A stretch of 64,000 bases of DNA from Pontibacterium sinense (GCF_015209595.1 NZ_JADEYS010000012.1:1-64000), one strand, 5' to 3'. Positions 27,971-37,110 are shown, counted from the first letter of the stretch. Numbers and translations: made by a program. The notes: generated by a model not told the origin, from the letters alone.

Positions 27971-29037
27971 GATTCACATCCTCGTATCGATGCAGCGATG
28001 GTTTCACCAAGCTGAGCCGTGGTTGCTTTTCCGCCCATATCTGGTGTCAGGTTCTCACTGTTTTTTAGCGTCTCTTCAATAGCCCGCATGATGGAATCGT
28101 GTGCTTCTGGATAACCCAGATGTTCAAGCATCATTGCACCGGACCAAATCATTCCGATAGGGTTGGCAATCCCCTGACCTGCGATATCCGGTGCAGAGCC
28201 ATGTACAGGTTCAAACATTGACGGGAAATCACCCGTCGGGTTGATATTGGCGGACGGCGCGATTGCAATCGTGCCTGTAATGCCGGGGCCCAAATCCGAG
28301 AGAATATCTCCGAACAGGTTTGAACCGACAACCACATCATACGTTTCGGGTTTATTGACGAAGTTAGCAGTCAGAATATCGATATGATATTTATCTACCT
28401 TTACCTGTGGATAGTGAGTTGCCATCTCTTCAACACACTCGTCCCAGAAAGGCATTGAGTGGATAATGCCATTGGACTTGGTGGCTGATGCTAATTGTTG
28501 TCGCGGGCGTTTATGGGCTAGATCAAATGCGTATTTCAGCACACGGTTAACACCGCGCTTTGTGAAAACAGACTGCTGTACAACGACTTCATGATCAGAG
28601 CCGCTGTAGATGCGGCCGCCAATATCTGAGTATTCACCTTCGCAGTTTTCGCGGACAACGTAGAAATCAATGTCGCCAGGTTTTTTGTTCGCGAGTGGGC
28701 AAGAAACACCCTCAAATAAACGTACTGGACGTAAGTTGATGTATTGCTCGAACTCTCTGCGAATAGGAATCAGGAGGCCCCACAGAGAGATATGGTCCGG
28801 TACGGTTGGGAAACCGACAGCGCCAAGATACACCGCGTCGAATTTAGACAGCTGCTCGATCCCGTCTTCTGGCATCATGCGACCGGTTTTTAACCACGTT
28901 TCGCAGGACCAATCGAACCATTCCCAGCTGATATCGATATCAAACTTTCGGCAGGCGGCCTCCACTGCCCGGATACCCTCTGGCATCACTTCTGTACCAA
29001 TACCATCACCTGGGATCACTGCGATATTTAAGTTCAC
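27967..29037 (-). CDS. Tartrate/D-malate/isopropylmalate-type dehydrogenase
   Basis: A 356-residue beta-decarboxylating dehydrogenase of the isocitrate/isopropylmalate family, nearest in style to tartrate dehydrogenases (TtuC) and D-malate dehydrogenase. Seen are IAVIPGDGIGTEVMPEG, the substrate arginines in the NLRPVRL region, FYVVRENCEGEYSDIGGR, the Lys/Asp pair around KVDKYHIDILTANFV and GSNLFGDILSDLGPGITGT, and EPVHGSAPDIAGQGIANPIG. It oxidises a 2-hydroxy (often 3-carboxy) acid with NAD and metal. It overlaps the semialdehyde dehydrogenase by four bases, and both form one operon starting after a 327-base gap. Confidence 0.9.
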   Translation of the reverse strand: MNLNIAVIPGDGIGTEVMPEGIRAVEAACRKFDIDISWEWFDWSCETWLKTGRMMPEDGIEQLSKFDAVYLGAVGFPTVPDHISLWGLLIPIRREFEQYINLRPVRLFEGVSCPLANKKPGDIDFYVVRENCEGEYSDIGGRIYSGSDHEVVVQQSVFTKRGVNRVLKYAFDLAHKRPRQQLASATKSNGIIHSMPFWDECVEEMATHYPQVKVDKYHIDILTANFVNKPETYDVVVGSNLFGDILSDLGPGITGTIAIAPSANINPTGDFPSMFEPVHGSAPDIAGQGIANPIGMIWSGAMMLEHLGYPEAHDSIMRAIEETLKNSENLTPDMGGKATTAQLGETIAASIRGCES

Positions 29038-29364
29038 TGGAGCACCTCTTTGTTATTAAAAGTTTTGAACAGAGGTACATGGTAGAGCTGCAGCGCAGAG
29101 CTATTGGTTCAAATTGGAGGGGAAAATGATTGGAAAATGCCGAATTCAGGCGGAATAGGGGTATAAAGTGGCAGGTGCGTGTGTGAGTCCCAGTTCGAGT
29201 TGATTTTGGTGAGGAAGGAATAACCTCGATCTGGGGTAGATCTCTAACGTAGAGAACGTGGTGAGGTTATGAGCGACTTACATATTGGGAAGGTTGGCCA
29301 AGGCGAATGACTATCGTAGCGGGGTGGATAATCCCGCTACGTGGTATCCAGGAATGTTGGTCAA
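29038..29364. other. Gene-free gap with two hairpins
   Basis: No gene is supported here. One dyad pairs 29221-29227 with 29263-29269 and has a smaller nested stem inside. A second, 8-bp stem (29316-29323 with 29333-29340) lies just after the response regulator stop and may end that transcript. The promoter of the dehydrogenase operon (minus strand) must lie in this gap, but I could not assign it with confidence. Confidence 0.6.
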
Positions 29365-30144
29365 TTAACCGGTGCTTTTATTCATCCGTTCGATGTAACG
29401 GGACAACAGTGCCATCTTCTCTGGATCGTTATCCACGAAAAGTACATCGACGTTTAAGAATGCGGTATCAACTTTAGGTTCGTGGGCTTCAACTGCGCGC
29501 ACGAAACCGTTTAGCTGCACAGTGCTGCCATCAGCCTGTTCGATATCGACAACCGTTGCCTCTAGCATGGCTGGAATCACATCTTCCCGTTTTACGGCAA
29601 CACGCACCTGTTGTAGGGTCAGATCTTTCACCGCACAGCGGTGGACTCCACCGCCCAAACGCAGTTGGGCAAGACCTTTTGGTTTTTTTGGGGCGGGCTT
29701 TTGGGTTTTCTGTTCGGCGGCCAGCATTTCGGCGGCACGGCGGCGGGCGACAGAACTGGTCTCTCCGCCTTTTGCCAGCCAGGTTTTGATCTTATCGATA
29801 AGGTGGGACGGTTCAAAGGGTTTGCCAATGTAATCGTTAACCCCGGACTGCACCGCTTGTAACACATAATCACGTTCGCCGCGGCTGGTGACCATCAGGA
29901 ACGGGACTTTCTGATAGTTGGGTTGCTGGCGTGCCCACTGTAAAACTTCGAGACCTGATAGCCCCGGCATCTCCCAGTCACACAATATGATGTCGAACTG
30001 GTGTTGCATCATCATCTTGCGGCCAGCTTCTCCGTCCTCAGCGGCTTTAACCTCTGAATTTGGGAAACCACTGCTTACAATTTTGGAAACCAGATCGCGA
30101 ATAAAGCGCGCGTCGTCAACAATCAGAACTTTCAGACCAGTCAT
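29365..30144 (-). CDS. CheY-type response regulator with a C-terminal PilZ-like domain
   Basis: A 259-residue response regulator. The receiver (1-120) starts MTGLKVLIVDDARFIRD, has the phospho-Asp in IILCDWEMPGLSG, the Thr/Ser in LMVTSRGERD and Lys in YIGKPF. An Ala/Lys/Pro-rich linker with AEQKTQKPAPKKPKG follows, then a beta-rich C-terminal domain that looks like PilZ or a PilZ relative, with weak motif conservation. I chose ATG 30144 because it gives the standard CheY beginning; ATG 30174 in the same frame is an alternative. No kinase is adjacent. Confidence 0.83.
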   Translation of the reverse strand: MTGLKVLIVDDARFIRDLVSKIVSSGFPNSEVKAAEDGEAGRKMMMQHQFDIILCDWEMPGLSGLEVLQWARQQPNYQKVPFLMVTSRGERDYVLQAVQSGVNDYIGKPFEPSHLIDKIKTWLAKGGETSSVARRRAAEMLAAEQKTQKPAPKKPKGLAQLRLGGGVHRCAVKDLTLQQVRVAVKREDVIPAMLEATVVDIEQADGSTVQLNGFVRAVEAHEPKVDTAFLNVDVLFVDNDPEKMALLSRYIERMNKSTG

Positions 30145-30302
30145 GCGTTTTCTCTGTCTTTCAAAGGCACTCATTTTTAGCTCAAACCAGCTTAGCACGC
30201 TGAACGAGTGTTTCATAAGTCTTGCGGATAAAAAGCAGGGGCAAGCCACTGAAATTACAGCAAACTTTGATGTGAATAACGTAAAGACAATAGATAGGAG
30301 AA

Positions 30303-30328
30303 CGGTGCACAGAGAGGACTGTGCACCG
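30303..30328 (-). terminator. Hairpin after the HupE/anchor operon
   Basis: A perfect 10-bp stem (30303-30312 with 30319-30328) with a 6-base loop follows the stop of the anchor gene on the minus strand. No strong T run is present. Confidence 0.6.
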
Positions 30329-30357
30329 TGGTGAATTACCCTGGATCAGGGCATTGT

Positions 30358-31026
30358 TTAGGGCATATATACGTCGCGGAAGAAACCGCTCAGAGAGACA
30401 TTAACTTTTACGGGTTTTGTGCCTCGGTTACGCCAATACCAGCCGTGGGTACCTTTAAACGGTGCGGTAAATGAACCGCTGGCCTGGCGCTGGTTACGGG
30501 CAAACCAATAGCTGGTGAACTCGTCACGCTTGGCGTTGGGTGGCTCGCCGTGCATATCAAAGTTCACCGCACCGCCTTCGGTTTTCCAGTTGAAGACAAA
30601 GCGTTCTCCGGCCTCCATCACGGCTTTGATTTCTGTGCCCTGACCGGGCGCGAGGGACAGCGTCATAGTGCGGGTCTGGTAGGCGCTGTCGCGTTTACGT
30701 ACGGGGCTGTTTTCATCGTCATTGTCAGTTTCAACCGTCGGTGTTGATGCGGCAGCTGAAACGGCCGCAACCGCGGCAACGGCATTCACCGCCGGTGGTG
30801 TTGCTGTTACTACGGTGGCAGGGACGGGGGGCGTGGATTTTGTAGATGAGTTGAGCTGGGTCAGGCCCATCGCTTTACCCAGTCCGGTCGGGTCGATGCC
30901 GTATTCAGCCGGTAATACGGTGGTCACCAGCAGAACGCCTCCCAGTGCGGCGGCGGCAATTGTGGCTTTAATCAAACTGGCGTTGGATGGCAGGCCGTCG
31001 GTAGTCATATCAGAAATATCTCGCAT
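30358..31026 (-). CDS. Transmembrane anchor protein next to HupE
   Basis: A 222-residue protein with one membrane segment (about 17-38), a long low-complexity linker rich in Ala, Val, Thr and Pro (about 60-100), an acidic patch (TDNDDEN), and a periplasmic domain with aromatic residues (FNWKTEGGAVNFDMHGEPP, HGWYWRNRG). It matches what is generally called a 'transmembrane anchor protein' found beside HupE/UreJ genes; no biochemical role is known to me. ATG 31026 is preceded by GGAG, and the HupE stop lies inside that leader, so the two are co-translated. Confidence 0.75.
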   Translation of the reverse strand: MRDISDMTTDGLPSNASLIKATIAAAALGGVLLVTTVLPAEYGIDPTGLGKAMGLTQLNSSTKSTPPVPATVVTATPPAVNAVAAVAAVSAAASTPTVETDNDDENSPVRKRDSAYQTRTMTLSLAPGQGTEIKAVMEAGERFVFNWKTEGGAVNFDMHGEPPNAKRDEFTSYWFARNQRQASGSFTAPFKGTHGWYWRNRGTKPVKVNVSLSGFFRDVYMP

Positions 31027-31036
31027 GGTTCTCTCC

Positions 31037-31765
31037 TCAGGCTGCAATCAGGTAGCCGGTCATTTGATAGCCGATCAGCAGGAACCCTGCCGCCATCAGC
31101 ACCACATTGGCCGTAAAGGCCTGATAGGAAAACGCCCGGCTTCGGCGCCAGAAGTTCATGATGATCAGAATGCCACCCAAGGCCAGCAACTGACCCATTT
31201 CGACACCCAAATTGAAGGCCAGAATGTTGGCGACCAGACCGTCCTCGGACAGTGTGAAGTCCTGCAGTTTGGTTGCCAGACCGAAGCCGTGAAAGAAGCC
31301 AAAGATCAGTACCGCCGCTTTGGTATTGGGCTGAAACCCAAGCCAGCGTCTAAAGGCGCCCAGATTATCCAGCGCTTTATAAACCACCGATAATCCGATG
31401 ATGGCGTCCACAATGTATGGATTCACGTGGATTTCGCTGAGCACGCCGAACAGCAGTGTCACACTGTGGCCAACGGCAAAGAGGGTGACGTAGATACCCA
31501 CTTCACGCATGCGGTAGAGGAAAAAGATCACCCCCAGCAGGAACAGAAGGTGGTCGTATCCGGTGACCATATGTTTGGCACCGAGGTAGATAAAAGGCAG
31601 CAGTTGTACACCGCTGGTTTGTTCGATAAACAGGGCATCACCTTCGGTCACGCCGTGGGCAAAACCGGAGGGACTGAAGCCAGCCGTGACTAATAGCAGT
31701 AACACGGGCAGGAGTATCCGGACGGACAGGGCGAAATCCCTGCCGTCAAATGATGATATACGCAT
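31037..31765 (-). CDS. HupE/UreJ family membrane protein
   Basis: A 242-residue protein: a signal or first membrane segment (about 14-34), a short periplasmic stretch, then six membrane helices. The HupE/UreJ hallmark is seen as YDHLLFLLGVIFF, with histidines in FAVGHSVTLLF and FGFFHGFGLA. Members of the family are thought to carry nickel or another divalent metal, but many homologues near anchor proteins are not linked to hydrogenase or urease, and none is present here. It lies between a His-rich exported protein and the anchor protein, consistent with metal handling. Confidence 0.85.
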   Translation of the reverse strand: MRISSFDGRDFALSVRILLPVLLLLVTAGFSPSGFAHGVTEGDALFIEQTSGVQLLPFIYLGAKHMVTGYDHLLFLLGVIFFLYRMREVGIYVTLFAVGHSVTLLFGVLSEIHVNPYIVDAIIGLSVVYKALDNLGAFRRWLGFQPNTKAAVLIFGFFHGFGLATKLQDFTLSEDGLVANILAFNLGVEMGQLLALGGILIIMNFWRRSRAFSYQAFTANVVLMAAGFLLIGYQMTGYLIAA

Positions 31766-31865
31766 CGTTTTCTCCTAATTCGGAGGCAAGTTGATAAGTC
31801 CGCTGTGTATAAACGCAGCGAAGGATTCTTCAACGTTGAACGGTTCCATGGTGGAACGGGATGCG

Positions 31866-32246
31866 TTAAACCCGAGGTGGTCGGTATAGACCGGGCAGTT
31901 GGGGATCCGTCGGATCGGGGAGCAGATAATTCTGCAAAGGTACACGGGATTTAGTTAGCCGCGTGGTAAGGCCGGGATGATTCAGTTGGTTTTCTATCGC
32001 ACTGATGCTGTGGAGTAAGGTGTGGCTACTATCAGATAACTCAAGGCTTTCATCGTGGAAGTGGCCGAGTTCTGGTGGGTGGTAGTGGCCGTGTTGTTGC
32101 GCTTTGATCTGTGGATCGATCATCGGTGCCGATGCGTGTTGCCCCTGCTGTACCGCCAACAAACCACGACCCAGCAGGGACGCGATTAACAGCGCGGCCA
32201 GCAGGGCAAGCAAGGGATGTGAGCGGAATGCAGGTAAATAGATCAT
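31866..32246 (-). CDS. Small exported histidine-rich protein
   Basis: A 126-residue protein with one hydrophobic N-terminal segment (about 10-32) and a histidine-rich stretch (HGHYHPPELGHFHDE, about 52-66), followed by a polar, Pro/Leu-rich tail. I do not recognise the family. The His cluster suggests metal binding in the periplasm, in line with the HupE gene 100 bases downstream. AAGG sits six bases before the ATG. The same direction and short gap suggest one operon. Confidence 0.65.
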   Translation of the reverse strand: MIYLPAFRSHPLLALLAALLIASLLGRGLLAVQQGQHASAPMIDPQIKAQQHGHYHPPELGHFHDESLELSDSSHTLLHSISAIENQLNHPGLTTRLTKSRVPLQNYLLPDPTDPQLPGLYRPPRV

Positions 32247-32588
32247 AGTGGCCTTGGAGCGGTAGATTGCGCAGAAGTTCAGTGGTTGAAGAAATAAGTT
32301 TAGTTTCAGACTAGAACGTTCAATCGTCCCTGAACAGGGTACTTTAAGGTGGGTGAGCTAATCGTTTAGTGTTGGGTGATTAGTCTGCTGGCAGTCTAAA
32401 GACGGCTCTGCACATTATTGTTAACGTCATCGGTGTTACGTTTTCTGCAGACAAAAAAAAGCCGCTACCGGCGAAGGCAAGTAGCGGCCAAAAAGGATGG
32501 AGCAGGTCATGCGTTCCATCACAGGAGTGTCAGTCAGAGTGGTGAAGCTCTGACCAACGGTCCCGGTTTTGCCAAGCTAATAAAAACG
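32247..32588. other. Gap between the His-rich gene and ridA
   Basis: No gene is seen. The gap holds the ridA-side terminator at 32453-32488 and, by position, the promoter of the His-rich/HupE operon on the minus strand. Confidence 0.6.
32453..32488 (-). terminator. Strong Rho-independent terminator after ridA
   Basis: An 8-bp GC-rich stem (32461-32468 with 32481-32488) is followed on the minus strand by eight T residues (32453-32460). On the plus strand a shorter A run follows. It ends the TRAP/dehydrogenase/ridA operon. Confidence 0.88.
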
Positions 32589-32936
32589 TTACTGAGCGGC
32601 GATCACTGTGAATTCGACCAGTACGTCGGGGCGTGCCATACGCGCTTCAACACACGCACGTGCCGGTTTTTCGCAGTCAGCGACCCATGCGTCATAAACA
32701 GCATTCATCGCCGCAAAATCTTTCATGTCACGTACATAGATGGTGATAGACAGGAGTTTGTTACGCTCACTGCCCGCTTCTGCCAGCAGGGCATCAATCT
32801 TATCCAGGCAGCGCTGAGTCTGTTCCGCCGTATCCCATTCAGGATCGCTAGCGGTCTGACCACACAGGTATACGGTGCCGTTGTGTTTAACAATTTTGCT
32901 CATGCGGTCGTTAGAACCAATACGCTCGATGCTCAT
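32589..32936 (-). CDS. RidA family enamine/imine deaminase
   Basis: A 115-residue RidA/YjgF protein of standard length. Seen are [18 protein letters not shown], the Gln/Arg region of the trimer active site and the C-terminal [20 protein letters not shown], including the key arginine. RidA hydrolyses reactive imines and enamines to carbonyl compounds plus ammonia. It directly follows the flavin dehydrogenase genes, whose amine oxidation would release just such imines. ATG 32936 gives the normal length; the frame to 32972 extends it without support. Confidence 0.9.
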   Translation of the reverse strand: MSIERIGSNDRMSKIVKHNGTVYLCGQTASDPEWDTAEQTQRCLDKIDALLAEAGSERNKLLSITIYVRDMKDFAAMNAVYDAWVADCEKPARACVEARMARPDVLVEFTVIAAQ

Positions 32937-32989
32937 TTCTCTGTCTCTCCGGATATCAATGAGGGTGTTCAAAAGTCTCTTACGAGGGT

Positions 32990-34114
32990 TTACAGCACCT
33001 TGCGCTCGAAGCGGTCGATGCGCAGTTTGTTCAGATCAAAGCGTGATTTTCCGTCGATAATCAGCTCGGCCATCACCTGACCGACAATCGGTCCCATCTG
33101 GAAACCATGGGCGGAAAAACCAAAGGCGTGATAGGCGTTGTCTGCGTTGACACTTTTGCCAATCACGGGCAGGTTATCCGGCATGTAGGCTTCTAATCCG
33201 GCCCACATCCGGTTAACCGAAGCGGTTTTCATGATCGGGAAAAACTCCACCACATTACGTGCACCTACGGCCATTTTGGCGTAGTCGAGGCGGGTCCGGT
33301 TGTTGTCCCGGTCGGCAAACCCTTTCGCGCCACCACCGATCAGGACGGTGCCGTTTTCAAACTGTTTAAAGGACAACGGGCGGCTGACCGCACCCACTAC
33401 TGGCGTGGCAAAATGTGGCATGCGGGTGGTGATCATCAGCATCGGAGCGCTGTGGGTCAGAGGTACATTGTCGCCGATTTTAACGGCCACCTTGTCAGCC
33501 CATGCGCCGGAGCAGTTCACCAGATGTTCCGCTTCATAGCGGCCTTTATCGGTTTCTACCAGCCAGTGCTGACCCACCTTACGGATCTGCTGAGCGGCAA
33601 CCCCTTCAATAAACTGTGCGCCCGATCGCTCAGCCGCACGGCGAAACGCCAGCGTGGATTGATAGGGAATGGCATAGCCATCCGTCTCTGACACCACGCC
33701 ACCGACACAGTGCGGGGCCACGTGGGGCAGTCGCTCACGCAATTCTTGTTGATCGATCATCACTTCGTGGTGATAGCCCAGACCGTGCATCAGGGACTGA
33801 CGGTTGCGCAGGGTATCCAGATCCTGAGTATCGGCAGCGATATTGATCAGCGAACGGGCACGAAAGCCGGTGTCAGCATCCAGCTCATCATCCAGCCGGT
33901 GCCAGAGCGCCATGGATGCTTTGCTCAGCTCTACCTCTGCGACATCACGGCCGAGCAGGCGTACACCGCCTGCGTTCACACCGGAGGCGTGACGGGAGAC
34001 CCAATCCTTCTCCAGAACGGTGACGGAGACGCCCTGACGCGCCAGATTGTAAGCGGTGGCACAGCCCTGAATACCACCACCAATAATCAGTACATCGCTG
34101 TTCATACTGGTCAT
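32990..34114 (-). CDS. FAD-dependent DAO-type oxidoreductase (dehydrogenase beta subunit)
   Basis: A 374-residue flavoprotein of the DAO family. The FAD-binding Rossmann stretch is [20 protein letters not shown], with the later [15 protein letters not shown] and a C-terminal [17 protein letters not shown]. This is the catalytic subunit type of opine oxidase, HcnC and D-hydroxyproline dehydrogenase complexes, which oxidise a secondary or primary amine carbon. It overlaps the next-upstream FAD/NAD-binding subunit by four bases. The substrate is inferred only as an amino acid or opine-like compound brought in by the co-transcribed TRAP system. Confidence 0.9.
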   Translation of the reverse strand: MTSMNSDVLIIGGGIQGCATAYNLARQGVSVTVLEKDWVSRHASGVNAGGVRLLGRDVAEVELSKASMALWHRLDDELDADTGFRARSLINIAADTQDLDTLRNRQSLMHGLGYHHEVMIDQQELRERLPHVAPHCVGGVVSETDGYAIPYQSTLAFRRAAERSGAQFIEGVAAQQIRKVGQHWLVETDKGRYEAEHLVNCSGAWADKVAVKIGDNVPLTHSAPMLMITTRMPHFATPVVGAVSRPLSFKQFENGTVLIGGGAKGFADRDNNRTRLDYAKMAVGARNVVEFFPIMKTASVNRMWAGLEAYMPDNLPVIGKSVNADNAYHAFGFSAHGFQMGPIVGQVMAELIIDGKSRFDLNKLRIDRFERKVL

Positions 34115-35574
34115 GACTTGGCTCCTGTATTGGACTGTTGGGCCGGCTCTACACGGCTGAACTGACCCAATTCGGTCAGGTTAAGCAAACGCATCGGAGA
34201 GCGCAGGCGGTAGTAACCGACCTGATCGACCGTGGTATCTCGCCACTGGGCCAGCAGTTCGCTGACGGTGTGACCGCACTGACGCCCCTGACAGGGGCCC
34301 ATGCCACAGCGAGTCATGCCTTTCAGATCCTGAGGCCCACTCGCGCCGAGTTCAAAGCCCCGTTGCAGATCGGCGACGGTGCGTTCTTCACAGCGACATA
34401 CCACCGTGTCAGGTGCGTCGGGGATGCGGTGGGCATCAATCGGGCGATACAGTCGGTCGATAAAACGGCGGAATTTGTTGAGCTTTTCGAGTTCACGAAA
34501 CAGCGGACGTGCTTGCTGGTCGCGTTCCTCTGCACTGATCTGGTGGTGACGTTGCAGCTGATTCAGTGCCACCAGTTTCCCCATCAATGCAGCACCATCA
34601 GCGCCGACGATACCACTGCCGTCACCGGCTACGGAGATCGTTGGCACGGAGCTTTGGCCCCAACGGTTAAGCTTGGGTTTCCAGCAGAGCTGTTGTTCAC
34701 ACCAATCATGTTCCAGACCTAAAGCACGGGTCAGGTTCAGGTTGGGAATGACGCCCTGATGCAGGAAAATATGGTCGGCTTCGATCTGGCGGCCTTCGTG
34801 ACCTGAGGTGAATTTCAAGCCTGTGGCCGCACTCTCGCCGGTAATCTCCAGATCTTTGGCAAAACGGTAAACGGGTACGCCCGCCTTGCGGATCTCATTG
34901 AGCAGCAATAAACCTTTGCTGACCATCTTGGGCGCGCTTAACGTGCCGCTTATCTCTTTCATTGAGTCGATATAGGCGGATTTTGGGGTGGTATCGATCA
35001 GTGCTTTGACCGGTACACCTAAGCGCAGGTACTGCGCCACGATCAGGTACAACAAGGGTCCGGTACCAACAAATACCGCGTTATCGCGCACCAGTCCGTC
35101 GGACTTCAGCATGACCTGTGCACTGCCAGCAGACATGACACCCGGCAGGTGCCAGCCCGGAATCGGAAAAGGGCGTTCCATCGCGCCGCCGCTGATAATC
35201 AGCTCACGTGCGGTCAGGCTCTGGGTGCCACCATCGCGGGAGAATAGTACTTCGCCGTTATCGCCCACATGCCAGACACTGGCACCGTGCAGATGTTCGG
35301 CGTTGCAGTTTTGAAAGGCTTCAACCAGTTTGGCGCCTTTCAGGTAGTCTTCGCCCAGTGCTTCCGGTTGTGTCAGCGGGCTGCTGGTCACTTTACGGTA
35401 GATCTGGCCACCGGGCTGAGGTTTATCGTCCAGTACGACAACGGTCGCACCGGCATCAGCAGCCGTGATGGCTGCTGACATTCCCGCAGGGCCCGCGCCA
35501 ATGATGGCTATATCGTAGCTGCTGCCGGGATTGAATTCGTTGGGTGAATCATCACTCGGGCTGTAGATATTCAT
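34111..35574 (-). CDS. FAD/NAD(P)-binding subunit with BFD-like iron-sulfur domain (OoxA/HcnB type)
   Basis: A 487-residue protein: an N-terminal pyridine nucleotide-disulphide oxidoreductase fold with the FAD motif IAIIGAGPAGMSAAITAA, a GDGSGIVGADGAALMG segment, and a C-terminal BFD-like [2Fe-2S] domain whose cysteines are visible in VVCRCEERT and TRCGMGPCQGRQCG. It corresponds to the alpha subunit of opine oxidase / hydrogen cyanide synthase / hydroxyproline dehydrogenase complexes and passes electrons from the DAO subunit. It directly abuts the small [2Fe-2S] gene: its ATG touches that gene's TAA. Confidence 0.9.
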   Translation of the reverse strand: MNIYSPSDDSPNEFNPGSSYDIAIIGAGPAGMSAAITAADAGATVVVLDDKPQPGGQIYRKVTSSPLTQPEALGEDYLKGAKLVEAFQNCNAEHLHGASVWHVGDNGEVLFSRDGGTQSLTARELIISGGAMERPFPIPGWHLPGVMSAGSAQVMLKSDGLVRDNAVFVGTGPLLYLIVAQYLRLGVPVKALIDTTPKSAYIDSMKEISGTLSAPKMVSKGLLLLNEIRKAGVPVYRFAKDLEITGESAATGLKFTSGHEGRQIEADHIFLHQGVIPNLNLTRALGLEHDWCEQQLCWKPKLNRWGQSSVPTISVAGDGSGIVGADGAALMGKLVALNQLQRHHQISAEERDQQARPLFRELEKLNKFRRFIDRLYRPIDAHRIPDAPDTVVCRCEERTVADLQRGFELGASGPQDLKGMTRCGMGPCQGRQCGHTVSELLAQWRDTTVDQVGYYRLRSPMRLLNLTELGQFSRVEPAQQSNTGAKS

Positions 35575-35934
35575 TTATTGGCCCTCCTGATATTGCACAG
35601 CGTTGTTGCCGGATACATCGGCAAACGCATCGCTGGTTTGGGTAATTTCCTGACGTTTCACAGACATGCCTTCGCACACCTGTGTCAGACACGCCTGACG
35701 GTTTGGCATGCCATCAATCTCAACCAGACACTCAAAACACACGCCCATGGCACAGTAAGCGGAGCGTTCCTGTTCGGTGACGGGAGAAAGCCGGGTTACG
35801 GTATCACCTGCCTGCGCCATCGCGGCCCAGACACTGGTACCGGCGGGCACGCGGATCTCGCGGTCATTAATCGTCAAATGGATCTGTGGATCGGACTGAG
35901 ACCCTGACGGTTGCGATAGATATCGGAACATCAT
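35575..35934 (-). CDS. Small [2Fe-2S] ferredoxin-like subunit (HcnA/OoxX type)
   Basis: A 119-residue subunit with the plant-type [2Fe-2S] cysteines in YCAMGVCFECLVEIDG and a fourth in NRQACLTQVC. Size and motif match the gamma subunit of opine-oxidase-type dehydrogenases. It probably relays electrons to the respiratory chain. ATG 35934 and 35931 are both possible. It is the first of three dehydrogenase genes, 171 bases after dctP. Confidence 0.88.
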   Translation of the reverse strand: MMFRYLSQPSGSQSDPQIHLTINDREIRVPAGTSVWAAMAQAGDTVTRLSPVTEQERSAYCAMGVCFECLVEIDGMPNRQACLTQVCEGMSVKRQEITQTSDAFADVSGNNAVQYQEGQ

Positions 35935-36053
35935 AGAAACCTGTTGCGTCGGTGTTGGGTTACGCGGTCTTTGGCCAGCTCTGACACTGCAGAAGTGGCG
36001 GATCAGGTACGACGAACAGCATGGCTGGCTGCTCGCCGGGGATGAGAGCAGAG

Positions 36054-36082
36054 CCTGTGCAGCGAGGCATCCGCCGCACAGG
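36054..36082 (-). promoter_or_regulatory. Hairpin between dctP and the dehydrogenase genes
   Basis: A 7-bp stem (36054-36060 with 36076-36082) with a further inner pairing lies just after the dctP stop on the minus strand. No T run follows, so it may protect the dctP message or only partly terminate it. Confidence 0.5.
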
Positions 36083-36105
36083 TCTGTCTTCAGGTAGAGG
36101 GTCGA

Positions 36106-37110
36106 TCAGTTTTTGATCTGATCCAGAACGCCCTGACCCCACTCAGCACCGATGTCGTCGAGGATTTTTGGCCATACTTCAGCGCGAACTTTTTTCGCCG
36201 CTGCAGCCAGCTCTTCATCAGACAGTTTCACGATAGTGGCACCGTGGTCAGCCAGTTTCTGTTCGTAATCGCCCTGATCCGCTTCAGCACGCTCCCAGCG
36301 TTTTGCTTCGAAGTCAGTCGCGGCTTTGATCAGCGCGGCACGGTCATCACTGTCCAGGTCAGCCAGCGTCTCAGAGTTGATTACCATGTACCAAGCTTCG
36401 AAGTGGGTGTTAACCGGCACGTAGGTTTTAGTTACGTCACGGAAAGAGGCGTAGTAACCCTCTGCACCGGAACCGATCACACCGTCTACAACACCGGTCT
36501 GTACGGCGGTGAATGCTTCAGAGAATGGAATTGGGGAGCTGATGTAACCCAGAGAGTCAGATGTCAGCTGGAAGCTCTTGATGCCCGGTACACGTACCTT
36601 GATGCCTTTATCGACGTTCGGGTTGCCCGGAGAAACTGCATCACGGTTCAGTGCTACGCCACCGAAGTAAACCGGGTACGCGGCCAGCATGGTGATGTCC
36701 TGTTTCGCGTACAGTTCTTTCATCGCTTCGTAGATCGCACCGCCTGGACCGTAAGCAACTTTTGCTTCTTTCCAGTTAGCTGCGACGTATGGGAAGTAGG
36801 TGATCTGCATCTGACGGGACGCTGCAGTCGCGGCAGGCTGTACAGCCATATCCACAGCACCTACGGAGATACGCTCCTGTACGGTGGTGTAGTCGCCCAG
36901 CGCGCTGGCAGCAAAGATCTTAACCTTCACATCACCTTCAGTGGCTGTTTCTACGTTACCTGCAAATTCCTTCAGCTCGTTATCAACAATCGTGCCTTGT
37001 GGGCGGATGTGGCTGATCTTCAGCGTTGCCGCTTCAGCAACAGCAGACACGCTCAGGACACCGGCAAACATGGCCGCACTTACGGTTTTGCACAACAGGT
37101 TCAGTTTCAT
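36106..37110 (-). CDS. dctP: TRAP transporter periplasmic solute-binding protein (second system)
   Basis: A 334-residue exported DctP protein. A signal peptide (about 1-27, ending VAEA) precedes ATLKISHIRPQGTIVDNELK; the family helix FSEAFTAVQTGVVDGVIGSG and the preceding arginine in IKVRVPGIKS are present. It captures the substrate for the downstream dehydrogenase. Gene order dctQ-dctM-dctP differs from the first TRAP operon (dctP-dctQ-dctM), so the two systems are not recent copies of each other. A large antisense open frame over it is a shadow. Confidence 0.92.
   Translation of the reverse strand: MKLNLLCKTVSAAMFAGVLSVSAVAEAATLKISHIRPQGTIVDNELKEFAGNVETATEGDVKVKIFAASALGDYTTVQERISVGAVDMAVQPAATAASRQMQITYFPYVAANWKEAKVAYGPGGAIYEAMKELYAKQDITMLAAYPVYFGGVALNRDAVSPGNPNVDKGIKVRVPGIKSFQLTSDSLGYISSPIPFSEAFTAVQTGVVDGVIGSGAEGYYASFRDVTKTYVPVNTHFEAWYMVINSETLADLDSDDRAALIKAATDFEAKRWERAEADQGDYEQKLADHGATIVKLSDEELAAAAKKVRAEVWPKILDDIGAEWGQGVLDQIKN

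Noticed and set aside
18951-29037. A full ectoine degradation cluster
   Set aside because: The aminotransferase, semialdehyde dehydrogenase, TRAP and Lrp-type genes fit, but no ectoine hydrolase or deacetylase gene is present.
30722-31393. 223-residue plus-strand open frame
   Set aside because: It is antisense to the anchor and HupE genes and has no domain-like features.
34138-34722. 194-residue plus-strand open frame
   Set aside because: It is antisense to the FAD/BFD subunit and matches nothing.
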